Shown one piece after another: positions 1 through 9,103 of a stretch of 64,000 nt of DNA. Numbering within the stretch: the stretch's first letter is position 1; every line of letters starts with the position of its first letter. The DNA is taken from the NCBI RefSeq assembly GCF_900155945.1, contig NZ_FTMN01000007.1, forward strand, positions 62,001 to 126,000, given 5' to 3'. Made by a program: the position numbers and the translations under genes. The notes under the pieces are model-generated. The model was given only the letters and a program-made list of their open reading frames with translations. It had not been told where the DNA came from and made no database searches. This DNA is from Marinobacterium stanieri. Lineage in GTDB: Bacteria > Pseudomonadota > Gammaproteobacteria > Pseudomonadales > Balneatricaceae.

Positions 1-423
1 GGCCTTGCCCTGCAACAGATCATGCAGGATCAGGATATTCGCCTGCCGGTTATCATCCTGACCGGCCACGGTGATGTTCCCATGGCTGTTAGCGCTATGA
101 AAAATGGCGCCATGGACTTTCTGGAAAAGCCCTTTGATGACGACGTGCTGCTGAAGCTGGTCGACAAGGCCATGCAGGAAGCCGAGCAACGCTTTAGTCA
201 GCTGGGAGAAGAGCAGGTTTTACGGGAATACTTTGACACCCTCAGTCGCCGTGAGCGTGAGGTGATGGAGCTGGTGGTCAACGGCAACTCCAACCGGGAA
301 ATCGCCGAGACACTGGGTATCAGCCCGAAAACAGTCGAAGTGCACCGCTCCCGCGTCATGAGCAAAATGCGCGCCGATAACCTGGCGCAACTGGTGCAGA
401 TGAACAACCGGCTGCAGGGTTAA
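1..423 (+). CDS. FixJ-type response regulator, 5' end cut by window
   Basis: This is the C-terminal 140 residues of a two-component transcriptional regulator. The frame is open from base 1, so the N-terminus and the phospho-acceptor Asp lie outside the window. What is visible is the end of a receiver domain, with the conserved Thr of VIILTGHGD and the Lys of FLEKPFDD. It is followed by a LuxR/FixJ helix-turn-helix (LSRREREVMELVVNGNSN, then EIAETLGISPKTVEVHRSRV). This receiver-HTH order is that of the FixJ/TtrR/StyR class, which is normally phosphorylated by a sensor kinase encoded beside it, here presumably to the left. The stop codon shares TTAA with the stop of the convergent hydrolase gene. 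The controlled genes cannot be deduced; the acyl-CoA ligase operon next door is a guess. Confidence 0.93.
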   Translation, partial: GLALQQIMQDQDIRLPVIILTGHGDVPMAVSAMKNGAMDFLEKPFDDDVLLKLVDKAMQEAEQRFSQLGEEQVLREYFDTLSRREREVMELVVNGNSNREIAETLGISPKTVEVHRSRVMSKMRADNLAQLVQMNNRLQG

Positions 424-1226
424 CCCGCAGCCGGCTCCAGTACATCCTGCAGAAAGGCTTGTGTCTGTTCCAGTACCGCATCGGGCTTTTCCAGATGCGG
501 CACATGGCCGCAATCCGGCACAAAGTACCCTCTTGCATGCTCACCAATACCTGCGCAGCAATCCGTTACCTGCTCAGGCACGCCATATTCATCCCGATCG
601 CCCTGCATGATGAGAGACGGACATTGAATCTGCGCCAGCTGAGGCCGGAGATTCAACCCCTGATTACAGGAAGGACGCAACCAGGTTTCAGACCAGGCAC
701 GGAAAATCAGATCAGTCCGTTCACCATGATAACGGGCCAGCTTTTCCGCCAGGTTAGTCGTCTTATAGCGCTCAGCGGCCTCTTCTATGCCCGCAAGCGT
801 CAAATGATCGGCGTAGATGTGGGCTGCCAATGTAACGATCGCTTTCACCTGTTGCGGACAGCTGGCTGCACCTATCAGGGCAATGGAGCCACCATCACTG
901 TGGCCAAAGAGCACAACATCCTGCAGACCCAGTTTATCCAGCAGCCGTGGCAACCAGAGCTGTCCTTCTTCCAACAGATAATCATCCGGGCGTGGCAACG
1001 TAATGGGCGATGAAGCCCCATAACCTCGCCGCTCGTAGACCAGCACGTTGAGCCCGGTCACCTCGGCTATTTGCTCGGGGAATCGCTTCCACATGGCAAT
1101 ACAGCCCAGGGCTTCATGCAAAAGGATCAGCGTTGGTCGTCCTTCGCCACTGGGCTGAGTGTAATGGCGTACACTCAGGTGCACACCCTCCCCCACGTCG
1201 ACGAGCCTGTCCTGATATTGCATCAT
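420..1226 (-). CDS. alpha/beta-fold hydrolase
   Basis: This 268-residue protein has the alpha/beta hydrolase fold. It shows an oxyanion-hole region LHEALGCIAMW (about residue 36), a nucleophile elbow GHSDGGS (Ser of GxSxG, about residue 109) and a late catalytic His in DCGHVPHLEKP. There is no signal peptide, so it should be cytoplasmic. It is the last gene of a four-gene minus-strand operon (ligase, thioesterase, thioesterase, hydrolase). Its start overlaps the stop of the upstream thioesterase by 4 bp, which implies translational coupling. The context suggests an ester, thioester or ring-cleavage substrate from the same acyl-CoA route, but the substrate cannot be read from sequence. Its stop overlaps the convergent response-regulator stop. 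Confidence 0.9.
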   Translation of the reverse strand: MMQYQDRLVDVGEGVHLSVRHYTQPSGEGRPTLILLHEALGCIAMWKRFPEQIAEVTGLNVLVYERRGYGASSPITLPRPDDYLLEEGQLWLPRLLDKLGLQDVVLFGHSDGGSIALIGAASCPQQVKAIVTLAAHIYADHLTLAGIEEAAERYKTTNLAEKLARYHGERTDLIFRAWSETWLRPSCNQGLNLRPQLAQIQCPSLIMQGDRDEYGVPEQVTDCCAGIGEHARGYFVPDCGHVPHLEKPDAVLEQTQAFLQDVLEPAAG

Positions 1227-1651
1227 GCCGCTCCCTTATCGGGGATGGCATAGGTCATGGTTGCGTGGGCTACCGGGTCTTCATCGCCTTCCGAATATAC
1301 GGCTACCTCACCCACGCCCAGACGCTTGCCCACCTTGAGCATTTCGGCACGTGCCAGCAGATCCGCATTGGGTTTGGGTTTACGCAGGAAGTTGATATTC
1401 AGGTTGGTCGTTACCGCCAGAGCAACGGGGCCGATACGGCTAAGCAGGGCTGCATAGACAGCCACATCGGCCAGACCCATCATGGTCGGGCCCGACACCG
1501 TTCCCCCCGGCCGCAAATGATCATCACCAACCGCCAGTCGCATCAGGGACCAGCCATCCCCCAGCTCCTCGAGCTTGCCGTATTGTTCACCTTGAGGGAA
1601 ATGATCAAGCAGAAACTGCTGCATCTCTTCCAATTGCATCACCTGCATCAT
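1223..1651 (-). CDS. PaaI-family hotdog thioesterase (second copy in operon)
   Basis: This 142-residue single-hotdog protein resembles PaaI/YbgC-type acyl-CoA thioesterases. The central helix region RPGGTVSGPTMMGLADVAVY fits the hotdog signature, with Ala-Asp on the long helix. Family members hydrolyse acyl- or aryl-CoA thioesters in the cytoplasm as homotetramers. It overlaps its neighbours by 4 bp on each side, so it is part of the ligase operon. It is divergent from the thioesterase just upstream: where that one has the classic G-x-V-H-A-G segment, this one has GGTVSGP and lacks the His. The two may differ in substrate, or form a hetero-oligomer (inference). Confidence 0.87.
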   Translation of the reverse strand: MMQVMQLEEMQQFLLDHFPQGEQYGKLEELGDGWSLMRLAVGDDHLRPGGTVSGPTMMGLADVAVYAALLSRIGPVALAVTTNLNINFLRKPKPNADLLARAEMLKVGKRLGVGEVAVYSEGDEDPVAHATMTYAIPDKGAA

Positions 1652-2106
1652 GACTCCTTGTTATCACTCACCACTGCCAGTGTCACAGTGGCCTTGGCGA
1701 CGAGGCTGCGCTTGCTGCCTTCGACCGCAAAGACTTCCGACTCGGTTACGATTAAACGACGCCCGGGGCGCAACACCTGAGCGATGCACTCCAGATACTC
1801 ACCGGATGCCGCTCGCAACAGATTGATTTTGAACTCGGCGGTGAGCACGCGCTCGCCCTCTCCCACCAGCGTTGCGCCGGCAATACCAGCGGTATGATCC
1901 GCCAGCGTAGCCTGCACACCGGCATGGACAAAACCATCCTGCTGCTGGTGGTCCTCTCGTAGCACCAACCGCGTCTCACAATGGCCGGGCCTGAACGTAC
2001 AGAGTTCGGCACCCAGTAAACGAATGAAAGGCGCCTGATCAAACACCCGGCGCGTTTCGATTTCATACTCGGGGTTGCGCGGTGTGAACACCTGCTCCTC
2101 GCTCAT
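1648..2106 (-). CDS. PaaI-family hotdog thioesterase (first copy in operon)
   Basis: This 152-residue hotdog-fold protein carries a typical PaaI active-site segment, QDGFVHAGVQATLADHTAG, in which the Asp on the long helix is the expected catalytic or activating acid. The family hydrolyses CoA thioesters, often rescuing CoA trapped as dead-end aryl- or hydroxyacyl-CoA. It sits directly after the acyl-CoA synthetase with a 4-bp start/stop overlap and before the second thioesterase with another. A ligase and a thioesterase in one operon would form a futile cycle on the same substrate, so a role in clearing an intermediate is more plausible. The sequence does not fix the substrate. Confidence 0.88.
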   Translation of the reverse strand: MSEEQVFTPRNPEYEIETRRVFDQAPFIRLLGAELCTFRPGHCETRLVLREDHQQQDGFVHAGVQATLADHTAGIAGATLVGEGERVLTAEFKINLLRAASGEYLECIAQVLRPGRRLIVTESEVFAVEGSKRSLVAKATVTLAVVSDNKES

Positions 2107-3749
2107 TGATCCGCTTCCTCCCGAGCCTGATTGCGCAGTATAAAGCGCTGGATCTTGCCACTGGGCGTCTTCGGCAGCTCCTGAACAAACTCGATCTCAC
2201 GCGGGAAGGCATGGGTTGAAAGCCGATTGCGAACCAGCTCCTTGAGTTCATCCGCCAGGTTCTCATCCGCATCGTACTGTGGCTTGGTGACTACGTAGGC
2301 CTTGATAACGGCACCACGGGCGCTGTCAGGTTTTCCGACCACCCCGGATTCAGCAACAGCCGGATGCTCCAGCAAGGTACTTTCCACATCCGCAGGTCCC
2401 ACCCGATATCCGGCGGTGGTGATAATGTCATCATCTCGACCGGTAAAGGAGAAGCTGCCATCTCCATGACTGATAACAACATCACCAGTCAGGTAATAAC
2501 GGTCGTGGAAGGGGTCTTTCTCATCCCAGGTATACCCCTGGAAGAAAAACAGGGGCGAGGCGTGTATATCCACCGCCAGCTGCCCGGTTTCTTCGGGTCC
2601 GACTTCCTGATAATCACCACCCAAAGCCACAACACGGTGACCCGGCAGGGAAAAGCCCATGGAACCAACACGCACCTCATGATCCAGGGCGTGGTGGTTA
2701 CAACAGGTCATGCCGGTTTCAGTCTGACCATAATGATCTTTCACCGGACATCCCAGGCGCCGCTCCACCCAGTTGTTTACTTCAGGGTTCAACGGTTCTC
2801 CGGCACTGCTGGCCAGCCTCAGCCCCATGGACTCACCCTCAGGCAGCACATGATCATTGGCCATGAGCAAGCGGTACGCCGTTGGCGCAGCGGCCAGGTT
2901 GGTGATGCCGTATTCACGGATCATGGCGTAGGTGCTATCCGGGGTAAATCCGTTTTCATTGAAGTGAGTTGTTGCGCCCAACAGCAACGGTCCTACGACG
3001 GTGTAATACAGGCCATAAGCCCAGCCAGGGTCAGCCACATTCCAGTATTTGTCTTCAGGCTGGAGATCGATGGCGTAGCGCATGTACACGTAGAAAGACA
3101 GCAACGCCCTTGCCGGCACGGCAACGCCCTTGGACTTGCCTACGGTACCAGAGGTAAACATCTGCAGGATGGGATCTTCACCCAGAATCATGACCGGGTC
3201 GAACTGGTCGCTTTGCGCGGCCATGGTCTGCCGGTAATCGATATCAGGGTCCCCGCTGGCAGCTTCTCGGGTTACACGCACGATCGGCGGGCAGTTTTGC
3301 ACGCCATCCAATTTGAAACGGTTTTGGTCATCAGTGACAACCAACCGCGTGGATGCGCGATCCAGTCGATATTCGATTGCACCCGAGCCAAATGCGGTGA
3401 ACAGGGGTTGATAGACAGCACCGGCTCTCAGCGTACCGAGCACCACAACCATCAGTTCGGGCGTACGGGGCAGTAATGCGGCCACCCGATCACCCTTGCC
3501 GATGCCCTTGGATTTGAGCAGGTTGGCGAAACGTGCCGACGCATCACGCAGCTGGGCGAAGGTCCAGCGTTCGGGCTCTCGCTCGACACCATGATATTGC
3601 AAGGCTACCCGCTGCGGGTCCTCGGCCCATTTATCACAGATTTCCTGACAGGCATTCATACCAGTTTCAGGACTGCCCTGAAGGATCTCGGCGGTCAGTG
3701 CCTCGACATCGAACCGATCATAGAACGGCTGATAAGGCTGCTTACTCAT
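2103..3749 (-). CDS. AMP-forming acyl-CoA synthetase
   Basis: This 548-residue member of the ANL adenylating superfamily activates a carboxylic acid with ATP to acyl-AMP and then to acyl-CoA. The phosphate-binding loop TSGTVGKSKG lies at about residues 199-208. The adenine motif region (SSAGEPLNPEV, HYGQTETGM), the hinge region TGRDDDIITTAGYRVGP and the catalytic Lys of PKTPSGKIQR (about Lys532) are all present. The overall pattern is closest to the acetyl/medium-chain acyl-CoA synthetases annotated AcsA-like. It heads a four-gene operon and is preceded by AAGGAAG, 8-9 bp before the ATG. Chain length or aromaticity of the substrate cannot be assigned. Confidence 0.92.
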   Translation of the reverse strand: MSKQPYQPFYDRFDVEALTAEILQGSPETGMNACQEICDKWAEDPQRVALQYHGVEREPERWTFAQLRDASARFANLLKSKGIGKGDRVAALLPRTPELMVVVLGTLRAGAVYQPLFTAFGSGAIEYRLDRASTRLVVTDDQNRFKLDGVQNCPPIVRVTREAASGDPDIDYRQTMAAQSDQFDPVMILGEDPILQMFTSGTVGKSKGVAVPARALLSFYVYMRYAIDLQPEDKYWNVADPGWAYGLYYTVVGPLLLGATTHFNENGFTPDSTYAMIREYGITNLAAAPTAYRLLMANDHVLPEGESMGLRLASSAGEPLNPEVNNWVERRLGCPVKDHYGQTETGMTCCNHHALDHEVRVGSMGFSLPGHRVVALGGDYQEVGPEETGQLAVDIHASPLFFFQGYTWDEKDPFHDRYYLTGDVVISHGDGSFSFTGRDDDIITTAGYRVGPADVESTLLEHPAVAESGVVGKPDSARGAVIKAYVVTKPQYDADENLADELKELVRNRLSTHAFPREIEFVQELPKTPSGKIQRFILRNQAREEADQ

Positions 3750-4021
3750 GAATATCTTCCTTCTTCTTATCTTTATTATTGAAGTCGAAGACTAGTGAAA
3801 CCCCTTAGGGGATATCCCGAATATATCCTCACCTTCCGCTTGCGTAAACCTCCCGAGTGAAATTGATCAAAGGATCACCTTGCCGCGCCGAAATTCATCA
3901 AATGCTGCACTGAGCGGATATTTTTCGCTCCAGACTAGCGTCATCATGTGGCGACATGGCTGGCCCATATTTTGCTCTCTACACAGGAACAGCCATTCGA
4001 TATCAAAAAGGACTAAATGGA

Positions 4022-5575
4022 ATGCCGCATAACAAAAATAAAAAAACAAACGAACAATTGATTCTGGTACTCAGTGCCGAGGGCACAATACGGGAAGCCA
4101 GCCCCTCATTTCTGAGCCTCAGCCGCCATGCTGCAGAGCAACTGATTGGTCAGTCACTGTCAGGGCTGCGTCACCCGGACATGCCCGAAGGCCCCTTCAA
4201 GGACCTCAATCAAACACTGGATCGTGGCCAACCCTGGATGGGCGTTATCCAACTGACATGTGCAGATAACTCGCCCCTCTGGCTTGATGCCTACGTAATC
4301 CCCGTTATCGAGAATGGACAAATTCTCGAATGTCAGTGCATCCTGCGCCGCCCCAGTGAGGCTATTATCCAGCGTGCTGCTCATATCTATGCCCTGCGCC
4401 GCAAAGGCGCCATGCCCAGACAATTGAAATGGCCGAGCCTGAGCCTGGGTAGCAAATTCCAGCTGCTGCATAGCTGTCTTTTCATGCTGTTGATGCTGGC
4501 GATACTGATGCTGGAACAGATGAACTCGATCCTGGCAACAACCCTCGGCGGTCTATGGCTGCTCGGTGTTGGCGGATTCTGGTATCTGGGTAAAAGTCTT
4601 AGACAGCTGGTCACCTCCAGCCAGCGTATCGTTCAACATCCGATCAAGCAGCTGATCTATACCGGCACCCATGACGACATCGGCCAGCTCGCCCTGACCC
4701 TGGAAATGCTGCAATCACAGCTGGATGCGGTATTACGGCGTATGCACTATGCATCCAGCCAGGTCATGCTAGATGCAACCGAGAGCGTCACGGTCATGAC
4801 CCGCACCTGCACGGAAGTGGACGATCAGCGCAGCTCCCTCCAGCAGATTGCGGTAGCCATCAGCCAGATGAACAGCACCATTACCGAAATGAGTGCCAGT
4901 ACCGCTAAAACCGCTACGCAAACCCGGCAGGCCCGTGAGGAAATTGAACAGGGGCTCAGTGTCGTCGACACCGCCATCAACCGGATTCGTTCACTTGATG
5001 GTTCAATTACCGGCACTGCCGGTGAAGTCAGCCAACTACAGGATGAAAGCAACCGAATCGGCTCCATTATTAATGTGATCAGTGATATTGCCGAACAGAC
5101 TAACCTGTTGGCTCTTAACGCTGCTATTGAAGCCGCACGCGCCGGCGAAAATGGCCGGGGTTTTGCTGTGGTCGCTGATGAAGTGCGCCAACTGGCTCAG
5201 CGCACCCAAACAGCAACCGGTGAAATTCACCAGATGATCGCGGCCTTGCAGCAGAAGACGGATATCATCGTGTCGGCGATGGCTGCCAAGCGAAACCTGT
5301 CCGAGCAGGCCGTGGAGCAGATCGACAGTACCGGTCACACCCTGAGAGAAGTACTGCTGGCAGTGGACCGTATTAACGATATGGCAACTCAACTGGCCAC
5401 CGCCAGTGAAGAGCAGAGTACGGTTACTCAGGATGTCAGTCAGAGGGTTAACGATCTCAGCAGTAGTGCCGAGCAGATGGTCAAAGATGCCAGCCAGACT
5501 CTGGACCTTAATAGTCAAACGGCCCGCATGGCAGAACGGCAAAGTTATCTCATTAATTGCATCATGCACGCCTGA
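4022..5575 (+). CDS. Aer-like methyl-accepting chemotaxis protein with N-terminal PAS
   Basis: This chemoreceptor is 517 residues from the ATG at 4022, chosen because AAGGA at 4008-4012 sits 9 bp upstream; an in-frame start at 3956 has no such site. Domains in order are a cytoplasmic PAS-like domain (about 12-115), two closely spaced membrane segments (about 147-164 and 168-188), a short HAMP-like linker, and the MA signalling domain. The conserved hairpin tip is seen as [19 protein letters not shown] followed by [19 protein letters not shown]. There is no large periplasmic domain, so sensing is probably intracellular (redox, oxygen or a small ligand), as in Aer. I see no FAD-specific Aer signature that would settle the ligand. 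Confidence 0.92.
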   Translation: MPHNKNKKTNEQLILVLSAEGTIREASPSFLSLSRHAAEQLIGQSLSGLRHPDMPEGPFKDLNQTLDRGQPWMGVIQLTCADNSPLWLDAYVIPVIENGQILECQCILRRPSEAIIQRAAHIYALRRKGAMPRQLKWPSLSLGSKFQLLHSCLFMLLMLAILMLEQMNSILATTLGGLWLLGVGGFWYLGKSLRQLVTSSQRIVQHPIKQLIYTGTHDDIGQLALTLEMLQSQLDAVLRRMHYASSQVMLDATESVTVMTRTCTEVDDQRSSLQQIAVAISQMNSTITEMSASTAKTATQTRQAREEIEQGLSVVDTAINRIRSLDGSITGTAGEVSQLQDESNRIGSIINVISDIAEQTNLLALNAAIEAARAGENGRGFAVVADEVRQLAQRTQTATGEIHQMIAALQQKTDIIVSAMAAKRNLSEQAVEQIDSTGHTLREVLLAVDRINDMATQLATASEEQSTVTQDVSQRVNDLSSSAEQMVKDASQTLDLNSQTARMAERQSYLINCIMHA

Positions 5576-5695
5576 GGTTTGAGCAGGATCATCGACACAG
5601 AATCCAGGTAACTTTGGTTGTATTGCACCAGTGAAAGATGGCCGTAAAATACCGCCACTAGAATAAGAACAATGAATGCACCGCAAGAGTTACCC

Positions 5696-6172
5696 ATGAA
5701 TAAGATTCTGGTCAGCGCCTGCCTTATGGGCGCCAAAGTTCGTTATGACGGACGCGATAACCTGCTCGACCACCCCGTTCTCAAACGCTGGCATGAGGAA
5801 GGACGTATTGTCAGCGTTTGCCCGGAAACACTGGGCGGGCTTCCCACGCCCCGTCCTCCGGCCGAAATTCAAAGTCGTTTTCCCATTCTCGTGACTACAA
5901 AAGATGACGAGGACGTAACACCCGAGTTTCTCAGTGGCGCAGAGGAAACGCTCGACCTGGCACGTCGTTATGACTGTAGCTGTGCCCTGATGAAAGCACG
6001 CAGCCCCTCCTGTGGCAGCCGCGAAACCTATGATGGCAGCTTCTCCGGCGAACTGGTTGAAGCACCCGGCGTGGCCGCAGGTGAGTTGCTTCAAAACGGT
6101 ATTCCAGTGTTCAACGAACACCAGCTCGATGAGCTGATCCGCTTTGTCGAACAGGACGACGAAGCCGCCTGA
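5696..6172 (+). CDS. DUF523 family protein
   Basis: This 158-residue protein matches the DUF523 family. The N-terminal ILVSACLMGAKVRYDG is followed by VCPETLGGLPTPRPPAEI and by a Cys-rich segment CSCALMKARSPSCGS. The family is widespread, small and cytoplasmic, and its biochemical role is unknown to me; the conserved cysteines suggest metal or cluster binding. I take the ATG at 5696, which follows AAGAG at 8-9 bp, rather than the in-frame ATG at 5672. The gene stands alone and is followed by a hairpin at 6201-6220. Confidence 0.88.
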   Translation: MNKILVSACLMGAKVRYDGRDNLLDHPVLKRWHEEGRIVSVCPETLGGLPTPRPPAEIQSRFPILVTTKDDEDVTPEFLSGAEETLDLARRYDCSCALMKARSPSCGSRETYDGSFSGELVEAPGVAAGELLQNGIPVFNEHQLDELIRFVEQDDEAA

Positions 6173-6200
6173 CCCTCCTCCCACTTGTTACCCTGAAGCA

Positions 6201-6226
6201 GGCCCCCTAAAATGGGGGCCATTTTC
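6201..6226 (+). terminator. hairpin between DUF523 gene and proS
   Basis: A 7-bp GC stem, GGCCCCC (6201-6207) and GGGGGCC (6214-6220), has a TAAAAT loop and is followed by ATTTTC. It looks like a Rho-independent terminator for the DUF523 gene. It leaves under 30 bp before proS, so the proS promoter may overlap it. Confidence 0.7.
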
Positions 6227-6249
6227 ATTCCCAGACGGATCCCATATCA

Positions 6250-7962
6250 ATGCGAGCCAGCCAATTTCTGATTGCCACACTGAAAGAGACGCCTTCCGAT
6301 GCGGAAGTTATCAGCCACCAGCTTATGCTCCGCGCGGGTCTTATCCGCAAGGTAGCTGCCGGTCTGTACAACTGGTTGCCATTGGGCCTGCGCACCCTGC
6401 GCAAGGTTGAGCGCATCGTTCGTGAAGAGATGGACGCTGCCGGTGCTCAGGAAGTGTTGATGCCCGCTATCCAGCCATCCGAGCTGTGGCAGGAATCCGG
6501 CCGCTGGGAACAGTACGGCCCTGAACTGCTGCGTGTGAATGACCGCCATAACCGTGAATTCTGTGTCGGCCCCACCCACGAAGAAGTAATCACGGACCTG
6601 ATCCGCCGCGAAGTCAAAAGCTACAAACAGCTGCCAGCCAACTTCTACCAGATCCAGACCAAATTCCGTGACGAGATTCGCCCCCGCTTCGGTGTGATGC
6701 GCTCACGCGAATTCATCATGAAGGATGCCTACTCCTTCCACACCAACCTGGATTCACTGGTCGACACCTACAAGGTAATGCACCAGGCCTACACCAACAT
6801 TTTCACCCGCCTGGGCCTGGATTTCCGTCCGGTACTGGCAGACAACGGCTCCATCGGCGGTGACTCTTCCCACGAATTCCACGTACTGGCGCAGTCCGGT
6901 GAAGACGATATCGCCTTCTCGGACAGCAGTGATTTTGCCGCCAACGTCGAGATGGCAGAGGCCCTGCCGCTGGGTGAGCGTCAGGCCGCCAGCGAAGAGA
7001 TGCGCCTGGTTGACACCCCGGATGCCAAAACCATCGCTGAGCTGGTTGAACAGTTCGACCTGCCGATCGAAAAAACGGTTAAGACCCTGATTGTTGCCGC
7101 CAGCGAAGAAGTTGAAGCTGACTTCATTGCACTGCTGGTCCGTGGCGATCATGAACTGAACGAAGTCAAAGCGGAAAAACTGCCGCAGGTTGAAACGCCG
7201 CTGCGCTTTGCCACTGACGAAGAGATCCGCAAGGTTATCGGTGCTGGCCCCGGCTCACTGGGCCCGGTTAACCTGAGCATCCCTTGCGTCATCGACCGCA
7301 GTGTTGAAACCCTGTCCGACTTCGGTGCGGGTGCCAACATTGATGACAAGCACTACTTCGGCATCAACTGGGAACGCGATCTGCCTACACCGGAAGTCGC
7401 CGACCTGCGTAATGTGGTCGAAGGCGACCCCAGCCCCTGTGGCCAGGGCACGATTCAGATCCGTCGCGGTATCGAAGTGGGCCATATCTTCCAGCTGGGC
7501 ACCAAGTACTCCGAAGCCATGAACGCTACGGTGCTGGACGAGAACGGCAAATCTACCCTGATGGCCATGGGTTGCTACGGTATCGGTGTAACCCGCGTTG
7601 TCGCCGCTGCTATTGAGCAGAACTACGACGACAACGGCATCATCTGGCCGGAAGCGCTGGCACCGTTCAACGTGGCCCTGGTACCGCTGAACTACGACAA
7701 GTCCGAAGAGGTTCGCGCCAAATCTGATGAGTTGTACGACGCGCTGCGCAAGTCAGGTGTGGACGTGCTGCTGGACGACCGCAAGGAACGCCCGGGCGTC
7801 AAGTTCGCTGATATGGAACTGATGGGCCTGCCACATCGTCTGGTCATTTCGGATCGCGGCCTGAAGAACGGCACCCTGGAATACAAGGGCCGCCAGGACA
7901 GCGAATCCCGTGATATCCCGGTTGAAGAAGCTCTGGAATTCCTGCGCCAGCAGATGAGCTGA
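6250..7962 (+). CDS. proS: prolyl-tRNA synthetase
   Basis: This 570-residue class II aminoacyl-tRNA synthetase of the long bacterial (E. coli-like) type charges tRNA-Pro with proline. Visible are class II motif 1 around [22 protein letters not shown], motif 2 around [23 protein letters not shown] and motif 3 around [18 protein letters not shown]. Between motifs 2 and 3 (about residues 230-390) is the YbaK/INS editing domain, with TVKTLIVAA and the GPGSLGPV segment, which removes alanine mis-charged on tRNA-Pro. Length and domain order are normal. It is monocistronic, with a hairpin at 7975-7999 just after the stop. Confidence 0.98.
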   Translation: MRASQFLIATLKETPSDAEVISHQLMLRAGLIRKVAAGLYNWLPLGLRTLRKVERIVREEMDAAGAQEVLMPAIQPSELWQESGRWEQYGPELLRVNDRHNREFCVGPTHEEVITDLIRREVKSYKQLPANFYQIQTKFRDEIRPRFGVMRSREFIMKDAYSFHTNLDSLVDTYKVMHQAYTNIFTRLGLDFRPVLADNGSIGGDSSHEFHVLAQSGEDDIAFSDSSDFAANVEMAEALPLGERQAASEEMRLVDTPDAKTIAELVEQFDLPIEKTVKTLIVAASEEVEADFIALLVRGDHELNEVKAEKLPQVETPLRFATDEEIRKVIGAGPGSLGPVNLSIPCVIDRSVETLSDFGAGANIDDKHYFGINWERDLPTPEVADLRNVVEGDPSPCGQGTIQIRRGIEVGHIFQLGTKYSEAMNATVLDENGKSTLMAMGCYGIGVTRVVAAAIEQNYDDNGIIWPEALAPFNVALVPLNYDKSEEVRAKSDELYDALRKSGVDVLLDDRKERPGVKFADMELMGLPHRLVISDRGLKNGTLEYKGRQDSESRDIPVEEALEFLRQQMS

Positions 7963-7974
7963 TCAAACCATCCC

Positions 7975-7999
7975 CAGGCGGGCCTTTATGGCTCGCCTG
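7975..7999 (+). terminator. hairpin after proS
   Basis: CAGGCGGGCC (7975-7984) pairs with GGCTCGCCTG (7990-7999) through a TTTAT loop, with one G-U wobble. The following sequence is C/T-rich rather than a clean T run, so it is a terminator-like hairpin rather than a textbook one. Confidence 0.6.
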
Positions 8000-8077
8000 C
8001 CTCCCCTTACTCTTTTCTTCTGCTCACCAATTCAGTTAATGTCTCTTCATGCAGAGGTCTGTTTTGCAGGAGACGGC

Positions 8078-9103
8078 ATGACTACGCGCACGACTGACAA
8101 CCAACAAACCACCTGCAGCACGGCTGCTAGCCTTATCCACCGGCATGACTTTGGTCAGGGCCGTACGCATAACGCCGAGCAGCGCGCAAAACTGGTTACC
8201 CTGCTGACACTGGCAACCATGGTTGCCGAGGTATTCGGCGGACTTATCACAGGCTCCATGGCTTTGCTGGCTGATGGCATCCACATGGCTGGACACGCCA
8301 TGGCACTGGGCATGGCCGCCGGCGCTTACTATCTGGCGCGTACCCACGCGCAAGACCGCCGTCTTAGCCTCGGTAGCGGCAAGATTGCCGATCTGGCCGC
8401 ATACACCAGCGCCCTGCTTCTCGCTGCCTCCACTGTCTGGCTGGTGTTTGAATCCATTCGCCGGCTCATTACCCCTAACGAACTCTTACCCGTTGAGGCG
8501 CTCATCGTCGCCAGTATCGGGCTGATAGTGAACCTTGTTTCAGCCTGGGTCCTCGCCGGCAAACATGAGCACGGACACGGACACGGACACGGACACGGAC
8601 ACGGACACGGACACGGACACGGACACGGACACGGACACGGACATCAGGATCATCACTCAGATGCCAACCTGAAAGCTGCCCTCATGCATGTAATTGCGGA
8701 CGCGCTAACCTCTGTTGCAGCCATTCTGGGCCTGATTGCCGCCTGGCTATGGGGGTGGAACTGGCTGGATCCGGCTATTGCCCTTGTTGCGGCGGCAGTG
8801 ATCATGAAATGGGCCTGGGGATTGTTACGCCAGACAACGGGTGTACTGCTGGACCGAGAAGGACCCGAGTCCATTCGACGCCAGGCAATCGAAGCTTTGC
8901 AGCAGGCTGGGGAAACCGAGGTGATCGATCTGCATATCTGGTCGGTTGGCCAGGGTGCCTGGACGCTGGTTGCTGCTGTGGTCACACATGGTGATACCAC
9001 ACCCGAAGAGTACCGCACCCGACTGAACAGGATAGATGGCCTGCACCACCCCATCATTGAAGTGAGCTACTGTAACCTTTGTTCCGCCGAAGACGCGCAT
9101 TGA
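8078..9103 (+). CDS. dmeF: DmeF-like cation diffusion facilitator with Gly-His repeat
   Basis: This 341-residue CDF-family metal/proton antiporter of the inner membrane resembles the Co(II)/Ni(II) exporter DmeF. An N-terminal HDFGQGRTHNAEQR segment typical of that group precedes six predicted membrane spans. Metal-site residues appear in ALLADGIHMAGHA (HxxxH/D type) and in the second half, HVIADALTSV. The cytoplasmic loop before the last two spans is a run of Gly-His dipeptides (12 units) flanked by HEH and HQDHH, a likely metal-binding loop. I take the ATG at 8078, preceded by AGGAG at 8068-8072, over the in-frame 7988 and 8039 starts. The 3' end overlaps the convergent TetR gene by 37 bp. 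Zn, Co or Ni specificity is uncertain. Confidence 0.9.
   Translation: MTTRTTDNQQTTCSTAASLIHRHDFGQGRTHNAEQRAKLVTLLTLATMVAEVFGGLITGSMALLADGIHMAGHAMALGMAAGAYYLARTHAQDRRLSLGSGKIADLAAYTSALLLAASTVWLVFESIRRLITPNELLPVEALIVASIGLIVNLVSAWVLAGKHEHGHGHGHGHGHGHGHGHGHGHGHGHQDHHSDANLKAALMHVIADALTSVAAILGLIAAWLWGWNWLDPAIALVAAAVIMKWAWGLLRQTTGVLLDREGPESIRRQAIEALQQAGETEVIDLHIWSVGQGAWTLVAAVVTHGDTTPEEYRTRLNRIDGLHHPIIEVSYCNLCSAEDAH
8570..8644 (+). repeat. hexanucleotide microsatellite coding for (Gly-His)12
   Basis: Eleven perfect tandem GGACAC units and a final GGACAT, framed by CAC codons, encode the metal-binding loop of the CDF transporter. Because the unit is 6 nt, gain or loss of a copy changes the loop by one Gly-His pair without shifting the frame. 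Confidence 0.97.

Noticed and set aside
2364-3476. 370-codon open frame opposite the acyl-CoA synthetase
   Set aside because: The synthetase motifs fix the coding strand; the antisense frame shows no recognisable protein features.
8570-8644. CRISPR-like or phase-variation repeat
   Set aside because: There are no spacers between the units, and the 6-nt unit cannot shift the frame, so it is neither a CRISPR array nor an on/off switch. It is a coding microsatellite.
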